A stretch of DNA of 64,000 bases, from NCBI GenBank assembly GCA_007753675.1, contig CP036432.1, forward strand, positions 1,152,394 to 1,216,393, read 5' to 3'. Source of the stretch: Stieleria magnilauensis (GTDB lineage Bacteria; Planctomycetota; Planctomycetia; Pirellulales; Pirellulaceae). A program made the position numbers and the translations under genes. A model generated the notes under the pieces. That model worked only from the letters and a program-made list of their open reading frames with translations, did not search any database and was not told where the DNA came from. Positions 16,082-25,739 of the stretch are shown in pieces (position 1 is the first letter of the stretch; each line of letters opens with the position of its first letter).

Positions 16082-17020
16082 CTAGGCGACTGGAGTCGGC
16101 TCGTAGGGGATGTCTTCGATCAAGTCCATCGGCAGCGGTTTGACTTCTACGCCCGCTGCGGTGCAGATCGCGTCGATCGCTTCTTGAGCTTCCTTGACGG
16201 TGTTTTCACGCGTTTGGCCCTTGTAGCGGGTCGGCGACGCGGAGGGGCTGATCGGACCTTCGAATCCGGTCGCGATCAAGTGCTTGACGACATTGACGTG
16301 GTTCAATCCGCCTTCGACGGCCGGCAGCACGCAATCCAAGCGGGTGGCTTTGGACGGATCGGCGTCGTCGGCCAGCGTTCCCAAGCGGACCGCAACGATG
16401 CTGGATCCGGGGATTTCGCTCAGTTGGTCCATGCCGCCGTCACCGACTGCCCAGTCCCAGGTGTCGATGATGTAGCCGACGTTCGGGTTGGAGACGGCTT
16501 TGACGATGGCGATCAGGCCTTCGACGTTGCGGACGAAATCAAACTCTTTCGATTCACGAAGCACTTTGCTCGCGTTAAACCCAACACCCAGCTGAATCCC
16601 TTTGGCCGACAGCACGTCGGCGACCTGCGACAGGCGGTTTTGTTGGGTGGTGAAGTATTCGTGGTAGGGCAAGCGGTCGGTGGCAGCGGGCAAATTGATG
16701 TAGGCCCGTTTGGCTTCCAGGTCAGCAGCCAGTTCGGTCAGCGGATGCAGTGCCCCGACTTGACTGGTGAACGCGTCATCGTCGGCATCCAAGTTGATTT
16801 CCAATTGGAAGCCCCCGATTTGCTCCAGACGTCCCATCCCTTCGCCCATCGCGGCTTTGAGAAACTTTGCCGCGTCATCGGCCGTGGTCCGTTGCGAGCG
16901 ACGCAGGATCTCGTACATGTCGATGTCCATCGACGCAAAGCCGTAAGTCAGTGCGAGTTCGATCAGTTCGCTTTGGCGTCCGTTAATTCCAAGAGACTTG
17001 GGCGAGAAATTCTTGAGCAT
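16082..17020 (-). CDS. Sugar phosphate isomerase/epimerase family (TIM barrel)
   Basis: 312 residues, no signal peptide. The pattern fits the xylose-isomerase-like TIM barrel family (AP endonuclease 2 superfamily): MLKNFSPKSLGINGRQSELIELALTYG at the start, IQLGVGFNASK in mid-barrel, VGYIIDTWDWAVGDGG with the usual metal-ligand Asp region, and GFEGPISPSASP near the end. It would isomerise or epimerise a sugar or keto-sugar in the cytoplasm. The substrate is not apparent and neighbours do not help. No operon partner is visible. Confidence 0.88.
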   Translation of the reverse strand: MLKNFSPKSLGINGRQSELIELALTYGFASMDIDMYEILRRSQRTTADDAAKFLKAAMGEGMGRLEQIGGFQLEINLDADDDAFTSQVGALHPLTELAADLEAKRAYINLPAATDRLPYHEYFTTQQNRLSQVADVLSAKGIQLGVGFNASKVLRESKEFDFVRNVEGLIAIVKAVSNPNVGYIIDTWDWAVGDGGMDQLSEIPGSSIVAVRLGTLADDADPSKATRLDCVLPAVEGGLNHVNVVKHLIATGFEGPISPSASPTRYKGQTRENTVKEAQEAIDAICTAAGVEVKPLPMDLIEDIPYEPTPVA

Positions 17021-17613
17021 TCGTGATCCTGTCAGTGGTTTGCCAAGACGTCTTTCCCCGGGGCCAGCGACGCGTCGGCATAAAGGACGCCGAAAGGGTG
17101 GTCACCGTAGGGGGTCTGGCTGCCTGTGAAAAAGGGTGGTGAAAGTGATTGGTTTGCGACTTTGGCGGCGTAGTATCGCAGAATCACCCCAAATCAGCCA
17201 AGGGGCGTTTCACCAGCTAATTGACGAGAATTTCAGCGATCGTTCGGAAACAGGCCACTGACGAGGCGTTCACGGCCCGCGTTTTGCAAAGGACGGAAAT
17301 TGGGGCCGAATTCCGCCGAAAACCATTCAAACTCGGACGATAATCTGCTTTAATAGCACGATATCGGGCCGTTGAGGTTCGATCCCCACCCCCAAACGCG
17401 TAGTGAAATTACCCACCTTACTACGCCCCACATCCGATTTCAGAACCTGTCGCGGTTCGACCTGCCCTGTCCGGCCACGACGTGGGCAGGCCGCGATTGC
17501 GATGGGCAGGTTTGCTCGAATCTACACTCTCGCGAAGAATCAACAATGATTTGATTCAACCCCAGCGAGATGGATCTGGAATCGGATCCCCCACCACAGT
17601 TCCGCGTCACTTT
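17021..17613. other. Long leader of the DUF1592 gene, with an inverted repeat
   Basis: No gene is evident in these 593 bases between divergently oriented genes. An inverted repeat GCGTAGT (17398-17404) / ACTACGC (17420-17426) with a 15-base loop lies about 190 bases before the DUF1592 start and could be an operator or mRNA hairpin. Nothing else is recognisable. Confidence 0.4.
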
Positions 17614-20052
17614 ATGAACAGCTTTCCAGCGTTTGACGCCGCACGGCTCCCCGCCGCGCCGCTTGCCCCGACAGGGCGACTCCGGTTGCTCGGAGCGATC
17701 GGTGTGGTCTTGCTGTCCCTGGGGATCGCTTGGCACCAACCGGTGGCAGCCGAATCGCCGGTTGACGATCAGACACGAGCGACATTGACACGGGGCCAAC
17801 AAATCTACGCCCAGCAATGCTTGTCCTGTCATGGAGAAGGCGGTCGTGGAGAGACGGACGGATACGCTGATCCGCTGGTCGGTGACGCTTCGATCGGCGA
17901 GTTGGCAGAAATCATTTCGGACACGATGCCCGAGGAAGACCCCGAGCTGTGTACCGGCGATGACGCGAAAGCCGTCGCGGAGTTCATCTACGAATCGTTT
18001 TATGGCGAAGCGGCACAGCTGAGAAACCGCCCCGCCAGACAGCAGTTTTCACGGCTCACCGGCACGCAACTGCAACAGAGTTTGGCGGACCTTTATCAAC
18101 ACTTCTTTGGCGCACCGTTCCGTGTCAAGGAACGTGGGCTGAGTGCGTCTTATTTCAACAGCGGGCGTTGGGACAAAAAGCACCTGAAGGTCGAGCGTGT
18201 TGATCCGGTGCTGGATTTCGACTTCGGCCACGACCCGCCGGTAGAAGGTGTGACGCCGGAAGAGTTCTACGTTCATTGGTCCGGTTCACTGCAAGTCGAG
18301 CATACCGGACGCTACGAAATCGTGGTGCACTCGACGTGTTCGATGAAGGTTCGTTTCGGGCATCACGAACATGTGTTGATCGACAATCATGTCCAGTCTG
18401 AAGGGCGAACCGAATTCCGTCGGACGTTGAACTTGATCGGTGGGCGTCAGTACGCGATCCAAATCGACTTCACGCAACGCAAACGGAAGACCGAACAACC
18501 ACCGGCGAAGTTCTCCTTGCGATGGGTGCCGCCGGGAGGAACGGAAACGGTCATCCCGAACGAGTACTTGTTGCCGTCGACGTTGCCGAGCGGATTCGCG
18601 CTGCAAACCAAATTGCCGCCCGATGATCGCAGTTACGGCTACGATCGTGGAACGCGTGTGGATCGTCAGTGGGAAGATGCGATCACGTCGGCGGCGTTGG
18701 AGTTTGGCGACGCCGCGGTCAAAGAATTGTGGCCTCAGTACAAGCGACAGCACCGCAAGGATTCGGATGAAAACCGCGGCCGGCTGCGAGGATTTCTGAC
18801 GGAGTTGGCGTCGGTCGCATTTCGTGGTCCCATCGATGATGAAACCAAACGGCTTTACGTCGACGATCAAGTGGACGCGGTCGAAGATGATCAGATGGCG
18901 ATCGCGCGGGCTTGTTTGATGATCATCAAATCACCGCGGTTCTTGTATCCCACGTTGGACCACCAGGCACCGATCAGCCGGCGTGTTGCGACGCGCTTGG
19001 CGTTGACGCTGTTTGATTCGCTGCCCTCGGACGCTTGGCTGCAAGACCAGGCCGGTAAGGACAGCTTTGCCATCGATCCCAAGTCAGATCAAAAGAAGGT
19101 CGAACAGCGGATCCGTCAGGCAGCGCTGCGAATGTCGGAGGATCCGCGACTGCACGGGAAAGCGATGGAGATGTTCTTTGATTGGCTGGATGTCGATCCG
19201 GCGGCGGAAATCTCCAAGGACCCCGAAAAGTTTGCCGGTTTCGACACCCACCTGCTGCTCGACTTGCGGCGGTCCCTGGAATCGACGATCAGCGACGTGC
19301 TCTGGTCCGAATCAAGCGACTATCGACAGCTGTTTCTGCGTGATTGGAATTGGACCAACGAGCGGCTCGGTGCGTTTTATGGCGAGGGTTGGATGCCAGC
19401 GTCAGAGAGTACCGGCCACCAACTCGTGCGCAGCAAACCGGCCGCGGGCAAAACGTTTGGTGTGTTGACGCATCCGTTGGTCATGGGCCACTTGAGCTAT
19501 TACGACACGACATCGCCGATTCACCGCGGCGTGTTTCTGATTCGGCGTGTGCTGGGACGAACGCTCCGACCGCCCAACGAGGCGTTTACGCCGATCGATC
19601 CCGAACTGCACCCTGACCTGACGACGCGACAGCGGGTCGAACTTCAGACCGGCGAAGCGAAATGCCAAGTCTGTCACCAGAAGATCAACGCGCTCGGTTT
19701 TCCGCTTGAAAACTATGACGCCGTGGGACGCTATCGTGCGACCGAAAAAGGCAAGCCGATCGATGCTTCCGGCGGCTATGTGACGCGTGACGGCCAACAG
19801 GTCGAGTTTGCCTCGCCCGAGGATTTGGCCCGGTTTCTGGCCGAGAATGACGACGCCCACCGGGCATTCGTCGAACGGGTTTTCGAACATTTTGCAAAAC
19901 AACCGCTCGCCGCTTACGGTGAAGAGGTTGCCAATGACTTGGTGAGACGATTTCGTGAGAGCGATTTTCACCTCCGCCACCTGATTGTCGAAATCGCGGT
20001 CGTGGTTGCGACAGACGAGTTCAATAAGGAGAACTTCAATGAATCGACGTGA
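17614..20052 (+). CDS. Planctomycete secreted cytochrome-type protein (PSC/PA14/DUF1592/DUF1588/DUF1585)
   Basis: 812 residues. After an N-terminal hydrophobic signal segment ([21 protein letters not shown]) comes a c-type haem site C69-L-S-C72-H73, a PA14-like sugar-binding region (about 165-320, with [20 protein letters not shown]), then the DUF1595/1592/1588 core, and a second haem-type CQVCH inside the DUF1588/1585 end ([17 protein letters not shown]). ATG at 17614 puts the signal near the start. The next gene (DUF1552) overlaps by 14 bases; the two families almost always occur together in planctomycetes. They are thought to act outside the cytoplasm, perhaps in polysaccharide use or electron transfer; the function is not established. 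Confidence 0.93.
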   Translation: MNSFPAFDAARLPAAPLAPTGRLRLLGAIGVVLLSLGIAWHQPVAAESPVDDQTRATLTRGQQIYAQQCLSCHGEGGRGETDGYADPLVGDASIGELAEIISDTMPEEDPELCTGDDAKAVAEFIYESFYGEAAQLRNRPARQQFSRLTGTQLQQSLADLYQHFFGAPFRVKERGLSASYFNSGRWDKKHLKVERVDPVLDFDFGHDPPVEGVTPEEFYVHWSGSLQVEHTGRYEIVVHSTCSMKVRFGHHEHVLIDNHVQSEGRTEFRRTLNLIGGRQYAIQIDFTQRKRKTEQPPAKFSLRWVPPGGTETVIPNEYLLPSTLPSGFALQTKLPPDDRSYGYDRGTRVDRQWEDAITSAALEFGDAAVKELWPQYKRQHRKDSDENRGRLRGFLTELASVAFRGPIDDETKRLYVDDQVDAVEDDQMAIARACLMIIKSPRFLYPTLDHQAPISRRVATRLALTLFDSLPSDAWLQDQAGKDSFAIDPKSDQKKVEQRIRQAALRMSEDPRLHGKAMEMFFDWLDVDPAAEISKDPEKFAGFDTHLLLDLRRSLESTISDVLWSESSDYRQLFLRDWNWTNERLGAFYGEGWMPASESTGHQLVRSKPAAGKTFGVLTHPLVMGHLSYYDTTSPIHRGVFLIRRVLGRTLRPPNEAFTPIDPELHPDLTTRQRVELQTGEAKCQVCHQKINALGFPLENYDAVGRYRATEKGKPIDASGGYVTRDGQQVEFASPEDLARFLAENDDAHRAFVERVFEHFAKQPLAAYGEEVANDLVRRFRESDFHLRHLIVEIAVVVATDEFNKENFNEST

Positions 20053-21367
20053 GTTTCTTGCGCAGTTGGGTGTCAGTTCAGCCGCGGCAAGCCTGCTGAT
20101 GGGGCTGCCGAGTCTTGCATTTGGGGCCGAAGCGTCGGCGCGACGGCGGCGATTGGTGTTCGTGTTCAGCCCCAACGGTGTGATCCCGAAACACTTTTGG
20201 CCTGACAGCACCGGTAAGGATTATGACCTGAAACGTATCCTGGCGCCGCTGGGCGAATTCAAGGATCAAATGCTGACCGTCAAAGGGATTTGCAACCAGA
20301 TCCAAGGTGACGGTGACGGCCACATGCGTGGGATCGGATGCCTGTTGACGGGCATTGAATTGTTCCCAGGAGACATCCAGGGCGGAAGTGATACGCCCGC
20401 GGGTTGGTCGATGGGGATCTCCGTCGATCAACACATCAAGAATCGATTGCAAGCCGATCCCGCAACGCGAACTCGTTTCGGTTCGTTGGAGTTTGGGGTG
20501 ATGGTCCCCGACCGCGCCGACACCTGGACGCGGATGTCCTACGCCGGGGCAAACCAACCGGTCGCTCCGATCAGCGACCCCTATCAGATGTTCGACAAGC
20601 TGTATGGTCAAACCAAGAATCGCCAAATGCTCGCCAGCGTGTTGGACGACTTGGCCGGTGACTTCAAACGCGTCAGCCAGTCGCTCAGCAGCGAAGACCG
20701 CCAACTGTTGGACCTGCATTTGGATTTGGTTCGCAGCGTCGAAAAGGATCTGAAGACCGAGTTTGCCGCAGCGACCAAAAACGATGGTGCCGGACATGCC
20801 GTCCCCAAACTGCCTCCGAATATCGAAGAGCAGAACGACAACATGCCCGAAATCACGCAGATGCAGACGGAGTTGTTGGTCAACAGTTTCGTCGCGGATT
20901 TTGCCCGCGTGGCAAGTTTTCAAATCACCAACAGCGTCGGTCAGCCGCGCATGAAGTGGTTGGACATCAACGAAGGTCACCATGGACTTTCGCATGAACC
21001 GGACAGCAACGAAGAAGCCTACGAGAAGCTGATTCGCATCAACACCTGGTATGCCGAACAGGTGGCGTACATGGCCAAGCGAATGAAAGAAACGCCGGAC
21101 CCGTCGGGCCATGGATCATTGTTGGACAACACCACGATTGTCTGGACCAATGAGCTGGGCAAAGGAAACTCGCACACCCGCAATGACATTCCCTTCGTGA
21201 TGGTCGGCGGCGGATTGGATTTTCAATTCGGCCAGGCCTACGACTTCGGTAAAGTCGCGCACAACCGATTGCTGCTTAGCTTCTTGGAAGGGATGGGAAT
21301 GCCCGAGACGACGTTCGGCAATCCCGACTTCTGTGGCGACGGAGCACTGACCGGTTTGATGGCGTAG
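20039..21367 (+). CDS. DUF1552 protein with Tat signal
   Basis: 442 residues. [22 protein letters not shown] is a twin-arginine signal with cleavage near AFGAEA. The rest follows the DUF1552 family ([56 protein letters not shown]), distantly related to alkaline-phosphatase-like DUF1501 proteins. AAGGAGA lies just before the ATG, inside the end of the DUF1592 gene (14-base overlap), so translation is coupled. Probably a partner of the DUF1592 cytochrome in the periplasm. The biochemical role is unknown. Confidence 0.94.
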   Translation: MNRREFLAQLGVSSAAASLLMGLPSLAFGAEASARRRRLVFVFSPNGVIPKHFWPDSTGKDYDLKRILAPLGEFKDQMLTVKGICNQIQGDGDGHMRGIGCLLTGIELFPGDIQGGSDTPAGWSMGISVDQHIKNRLQADPATRTRFGSLEFGVMVPDRADTWTRMSYAGANQPVAPISDPYQMFDKLYGQTKNRQMLASVLDDLAGDFKRVSQSLSSEDRQLLDLHLDLVRSVEKDLKTEFAAATKNDGAGHAVPKLPPNIEEQNDNMPEITQMQTELLVNSFVADFARVASFQITNSVGQPRMKWLDINEGHHGLSHEPDSNEEAYEKLIRINTWYAEQVAYMAKRMKETPDPSGHGSLLDNTTIVWTNELGKGNSHTRNDIPFVMVGGGLDFQFGQAYDFGKVAHNRLLLSFLEGMGMPETTFGNPDFCGDGALTGLMA

Positions 21368-21873
21368 GGGCCATTGTTGCGTCGCTGCCGTCGCCAGGGC
21401 GGCCTGTTGATTGTAGCCCGCACGCGTTAGCAAGGGGCCACGCGGCACCCCTCGCTCGTGCGTCGCGCCCGGCATCATGGCGTTGATTTCGGAACATCGA
21501 TTCAATCGATAGTCCGAGACGACCGAACGTCCCCGTTCGAGCATCCGGCGTTTGGTTGTTACGCGACGCCCGAGGTGCAGCAAGTAGCTCGAATTCCGTT
21601 TCCGACGTCTGAAAGTGGCGGCTGACCGACATTTTCCCACGCGAACACGGCGATTTGTGACGATCGGGTGGGGAGTGGCGGCGGATTCCCTAAGAGAAGC
21701 GGGAAAGATCGACAGTTTCCACTCGACGGGGAAACATTCTGGCATTAACCTCTTCTACAGCGGTGACGACAAGTCGACACCGTTAGCGTTCAGGTGGTTT
21801 TGCCCCAACCTCCTGGACGCGTTTTTTTTGCGCCGACGGCAAGGTCTCGCCAGATTCCGTGTCAAACCCGGCA
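21368..21873. other. Intergenic region between convergent genes with a dispersed repeat
   Basis: 506 bases with no gene I can support. It contains the dispersed repeat copy at 21415-21458. No obvious terminator with a T-run was found. Confidence 0.5.
21415..21458 (+). repeat. Dispersed repeat, family D copy 1
   Basis: Bases 21415-21435 (AGCCCGCACGCGTTAGCAAG plus G) are repeated exactly, inverted, at 41716-41736. Similarity continues more weakly through the following GC-rich palindrome and CCCTCGCTC. It lies between convergent genes. Confidence 0.8.
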
Positions 21874-22914
21874 TCACGCACCGGGCGGCTGGAGCGATTT
21901 GATGTACCACGTCACCTTGGCGCTGCTCTGGTGAGCGACCAGGGCGTCGAACAACGCGTTCGCGGCATCGCGGCGAAGCGGGTTCAGATCGGCGACGTTT
22001 TCGTAGGGAATCTGTTCGACTTGCTTTTCGTGCACCAGAACCAGGTGGAAGCCGAGCGGGCTGCGGACGGGCTTTGACACCGCATCGGTTTCGGTTTCGC
22101 GAATCGCGTCCATGACCGCTGCCGGCAGGTCCCCGGGCTTGGACACCCATCCGATTCCGCCGCCTTGTTTGGCCGTCGCGCCTTCGCTCTGGCTGATCGC
22201 CAGTTCTGCGAATCGTTTCTTCAATTTGTCCGGCGAGCCAGATTCGGATTGGAGCTGCGAAGCGATCGTCTGGATCCGCTGTTCGGCGATGGCTTCGGCA
22301 TCCGGGATCTCTTTGTCCACTTCAATGAACAGATGCGAAACGTTCCATCGCGCGGACGAATAGTTTTCTGAATGAAGCTCGTAGAAGCGTTTCAAGTTGG
22401 CGTCGGTCATCTTGCTCTTTAGATAGCGGCGCCACGCGGAATCCCAGTCACGTGCGTTTCGAACGGAGCGTTCGTCGGTTCGCCGTTGGGCGCAATACTC
22501 GTCGAGGTTGGATCGTTTGCGGCGCAGGTCATCCAAGAACTCTTCCCAATCGCGGTCCAATAACGCTTGCAGATTGGCACCGCCCTGCTGACGCAGTGAC
22601 TTCATGGCCAGATGCTGCCGCACGAGCAACGCGGATGACGCTCGCTGGACGTCCAGGCTCACCTGCGAAAGGTCGTTCGCTTTCAGTTTCGAGGTGAGCA
22701 AAAAATGCAGTTCGCCGAGGAACACGGGTTCGCCGTCAATCGAAGCGATCGGATCGGTGGGCCGCAGCGCTGGTGGTTCAGCGAGCAGCGTGGAAGGCAG
22801 AACGAGCAGCGTGGTAGGCAGAACGAGCAGCGCGATTAGAGCGCCGTCAATCCACCGTGCGGTGTGTGGTTGGCGGTCGACGAATGAGGACGAAGGCTGG
22901 GAACGGGCGATCAT
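21874..22914 (-). CDS. Parvulin-type peptidyl-prolyl cis-trans isomerase (PpiC/SurA-like)
   Basis: 346 residues. A signal segment (GALIALLVLPTTLLVLPSTLLAEP, about 24-47) is followed by a SurA-like helical chaperone region and a parvulin domain (about 195-315) with VSHLFIEVD, GGGIGWVSKPGDLPAAV and SPLGFHLVLVHE. It would assist folding of exported proteins in the periplasm. The ATG overlaps the stop of the upstream unknown gene by 4 bases. Oddity: a 21-base in-frame tandem duplication (22787-22807 and 22808-22828) lengthens the signal segment. Confidence 0.92.
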   Translation of the reverse strand: MIARSQPSSSFVDRQPHTARWIDGALIALLVLPTTLLVLPSTLLAEPPALRPTDPIASIDGEPVFLGELHFLLTSKLKANDLSQVSLDVQRASSALLVRQHLAMKSLRQQGGANLQALLDRDWEEFLDDLRRKRSNLDEYCAQRRTDERSVRNARDWDSAWRRYLKSKMTDANLKRFYELHSENYSSARWNVSHLFIEVDKEIPDAEAIAEQRIQTIASQLQSESGSPDKLKKRFAELAISQSEGATAKQGGGIGWVSKPGDLPAAVMDAIRETETDAVSKPVRSPLGFHLVLVHEKQVEQIPYENVADLNPLRRDAANALFDALVAHQSSAKVTWYIKSLQPPGA

Positions 22915-24239
22915 GGCAGCACGATGTCTTGCAAGACGAAGTCGACTTCGTTGCGAACAACGGAGGTCGGGGATTCATAAATGAGTTTGGCACCCTCGAG
23001 TTTGTCGATCTCGAACAGGTAGCCCATGCCGACGCCGGATTCGGTTTGTCGGTACAGTTCGTAACCTAGATTCTCTACCCGATTCCCGGCGGCGTCACGA
23101 ACGTACACCGGGTTTTGAAAGATCCATTGGCGGTGGCTTTCCAGGGCTCGGTCGGCGTCTTTGAGTTCGACCGAGAATCGAATCTCGTAGAGTGCTCCGT
23201 TGCGTTGGACGCGTTCGAGCGTGACCGTCATGGCGTCAACGTTTTGGTTGCTGCCGACTTCGGTCAACGGCAGTTCAAACGTGTGACGTTTGCCGGGCAA
23301 CAGGGATTGGATGGTTCCGCGAAGCGATTCGATCCGGGTCGGGCTTTCGGTGGGCAGTTCCAGCGGCAGATAAAATTCGCTGAACGCCAATTCGCTGTTG
23401 GCAGCGATGTCGATGGTGTTTTCGGTCGTTTGGGGTTTCAGTGATTGACCGTCATCGAGTTTGCCGGAGAGTTGTGCGACGGGGATGGTCAACCCGATCG
23501 GTGTCAGCCCCGGTTGCCAGGTGATTTCCATGGACAGGTTCAAACCGCTTTGCCCGGGTTGGTTGAACACGCGGCGGGCGCTGACCGCGGTCGGTTCGAT
23601 GCGATACACACCGCTGTAGGCCGCCGAGTCGACGCGCGATTGGCGGGTCTCCTGACGCGGAACCAGTTGCAAGGTTTCGCGGTCGCCGGCGTAGTGGTTG
23701 ATGTCCAAGTTGGTTTGGTCCAACACCAGATCGACGGCATGCCAGAACGAGAGCGGTGCGTTGGACGATTGAACGGGCAACGACTCGTCGGCGGAGTGTT
23801 CGAATTCGATTTCGCTTTCACGGCTGATCACTTCCAGTGCCTCGCCGAGCGTCGTGACATCGCCCAAGCGGATTCGAATCGCCTTGGACTGTGTTTTCGC
23901 TTTCAGCGTCATCAGTGCCGCTTTGACGCGTGAGAGTCGTTCGCTGGCTTCGATCGAGAACTCGGGGCGCGACTCAGGCAGATACGGCAACGCGTCGGCA
24001 CCGGCCTCGATCAAAGCTTTTTCGGCGGCACTGCGATCACTCGCCTTGCGGGCGTCCAACTGATCGACCCATTCCAGCACGTCGGTCTTGGAAACCGGTG
24101 GCGTGTCCTCGAGAGGTTCGGCCTGTTGGCCACGGGCATTCGGTCCGGCAATCAAACCGATTAGAAGTGCTGCGATCAGCGGGGCTGGGCCGCGGCGACG
24201 GGGCGTCGTCCGCAGAATCGTTTCGACCGTTCGATTCAT
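22911..24239 (-). CDS. Secreted protein of unknown function, coupled to the parvulin gene
   Basis: 442 residues from ATG 24239 (MNRTVETILRTTPRRRGP), preceded by GGAGACGAG. A signal segment (APLIAALLIGLIAGPNARGQQ) is followed by a helical part (about 45-105) and a region like a secretin/TonB short domain (IRLGDVTTLGEALEVISRESEIEF then LSFWHAVDLVLDQTNLDIN), then mostly beta structure to the end. I do not recognise a named family for the C-terminal half. It overlaps the parvulin start by 4 bases, so the parvulin may serve this or other exported proteins. The frame is open upstream to 24554, but that would bury the signal peptide. Confidence 0.85.
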   Translation of the reverse strand: MNRTVETILRTTPRRRGPAPLIAALLIGLIAGPNARGQQAEPLEDTPPVSKTDVLEWVDQLDARKASDRSAAEKALIEAGADALPYLPESRPEFSIEASERLSRVKAALMTLKAKTQSKAIRIRLGDVTTLGEALEVISRESEIEFEHSADESLPVQSSNAPLSFWHAVDLVLDQTNLDINHYAGDRETLQLVPRQETRQSRVDSAAYSGVYRIEPTAVSARRVFNQPGQSGLNLSMEITWQPGLTPIGLTIPVAQLSGKLDDGQSLKPQTTENTIDIAANSELAFSEFYLPLELPTESPTRIESLRGTIQSLLPGKRHTFELPLTEVGSNQNVDAMTVTLERVQRNGALYEIRFSVELKDADRALESHRQWIFQNPVYVRDAAGNRVENLGYELYRQTESGVGMGYLFEIDKLEGAKLIYESPTSVVRNEVDFVLQDIVLP

Positions 24240-24458
24240 CTCGTCTCCACAAATGTATCCGATCACGAATGAACAAGTTTTTGAGCTAGGTTTGGATTGC
24301 ATCATGTTACCAGAGCTTCCCGTGAGGTTACGCCGACCCGGTGAATTCGGCAACGAAAACGGTTGGATTTGCCATTTTCGAACTCCTGTTACCGATCCCG
24401 GAACCGGCGGGACGCTTGTCATCACTCGCCCCACACCCGCTTGAGTCACGCAACCACG

Positions 24459-25643
24459 ATGAATCAAACCATCACGCGACGTGAAGTCTCCTCGTTGTCC
24501 TTTCCCGCGTCCCTTTCGGCAATTCGAACGCGCTGCTCGGCAATTCGATCGCAAAACTCGGTGAAACGCTTCGTCGCCGTGACGCTTCTACAGGTGCTGA
24601 TTGCCGGCGGGATGTTGTCGGCCGGCCGATGCAGCGGCGGGGCGCCGGGGTTGATCGAATTCACTTTGGGCAGCAATTCACTGTTGGGGATCCCGATCAT
24701 GGACTTTCCCTCGGAACTGATCGTGTTGGCTCGCGACGGGCAGTTGCACACGTTGACGGGCAAAGCGAAAGAGACGATTCGCGCGTTGGATGCATCGTAT
24801 CAGCCTGCGACGTTGATGGAGATGAAGGTTGATCTTCAAAAGGAATTCGGCCGCGACTTTGAAGTCATCAGCACGCAGCATTTTCTGGTTGTCCAGCCGC
24901 GGGGGCGCGGCGAGCGCTGGCCGCAACTGTTCGAGCGATCGCACCGTGCCTTCGTCGCCTACATGTCGCGACGCGGCGTCAAGATCCGCCGGGGACGATT
25001 CCCGATGGTGGCCGTCGTGATGCCCGATTCGGCGGCCATGTATGCCGAGTTGCAGCGGATGAACGTGGACGTCAAACGGGTCGCCGGAATCTATGCCCGA
25101 GAGAGCAACCGTGTGATCACGCACGACGGCGGGCATCTGCGATTCATCGCCGACACCGTTCGGCACGAGGCCGCGCACCAGTCTGCCTACAACTACAACG
25201 TGCATAGCCGCGTCGTGATCACACCCCGCTGGGTGACCGAAGGCGTCGGGCAAATGTTTGAACCCGAAGCGATGGTGCGGGGCCAGTCCGGGCTGCACAC
25301 GCGAGACCGCGTCAATCAATCCAGTCTGGAGCAAATCAAAATCCGATATGACGGGGGGCGTTCGCCGGAGTTTGCCGAAGCGGTCCGCGATCTGGTCGGC
25401 GCCAACGAGATGTTTAACAACCCCGCGACGACCGCTGACGCCTACGCCGTTGCCTGGGCGATGATGTTCTATTTGGCTGAGCGTGAGCCGGAGCAGTTTA
25501 CCGCGGTGCTCTCGGGAACCGCATCCCGGGGGACCTACCAGCCGTACGATCGATTCGCCCGACTGAATGACTTTGAGCGTTGGGTGGGAACGGACATCGA
25601 TCAATTTGCGAAAAAAGTGTCTTGGTTTCTCAAGTCGCTTTAG
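24459..25643 (+). CDS. DUF1570 family putative metalloprotease
   Basis: 394 residues with an internal N-terminal hydrophobic segment (FVAVTLLQVLIAGGMLSAG, about 29-47) acting as signal or anchor. The zinc-peptidase motif RHEAAHQSAYNYNVH (HExxH) is followed by the family WVTEGVGQMFEPEAM, where the Glu is the expected third ligand region. These are hallmarks of DUF1570, common in planctomycetes and assigned to gluzincin-like peptidases. It stands alone on the plus strand, divergent from the unknown secreted protein gene. The ATG at 24459 is the usual choice; the longer upstream frame is unsupported. Confidence 0.9.
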   Translation: MNQTITRREVSSLSFPASLSAIRTRCSAIRSQNSVKRFVAVTLLQVLIAGGMLSAGRCSGGAPGLIEFTLGSNSLLGIPIMDFPSELIVLARDGQLHTLTGKAKETIRALDASYQPATLMEMKVDLQKEFGRDFEVISTQHFLVVQPRGRGERWPQLFERSHRAFVAYMSRRGVKIRRGRFPMVAVVMPDSAAMYAELQRMNVDVKRVAGIYARESNRVITHDGGHLRFIADTVRHEAAHQSAYNYNVHSRVVITPRWVTEGVGQMFEPEAMVRGQSGLHTRDRVNQSSLEQIKIRYDGGRSPEFAEAVRDLVGANEMFNNPATTADAYAVAWAMMFYLAEREPEQFTAVLSGTASRGTYQPYDRFARLNDFERWVGTDIDQFAKKVSWFLKSL

Positions 25644-25739
25644 CCAGGATGTTTCAAAACAATGGCCGAGGGCGTAAACTAGCGCGTTAGGTCGCAGTTC
25701 GCGTCCGCCCTGAAACCGCCCGCCTGGGACTCTGCACTG

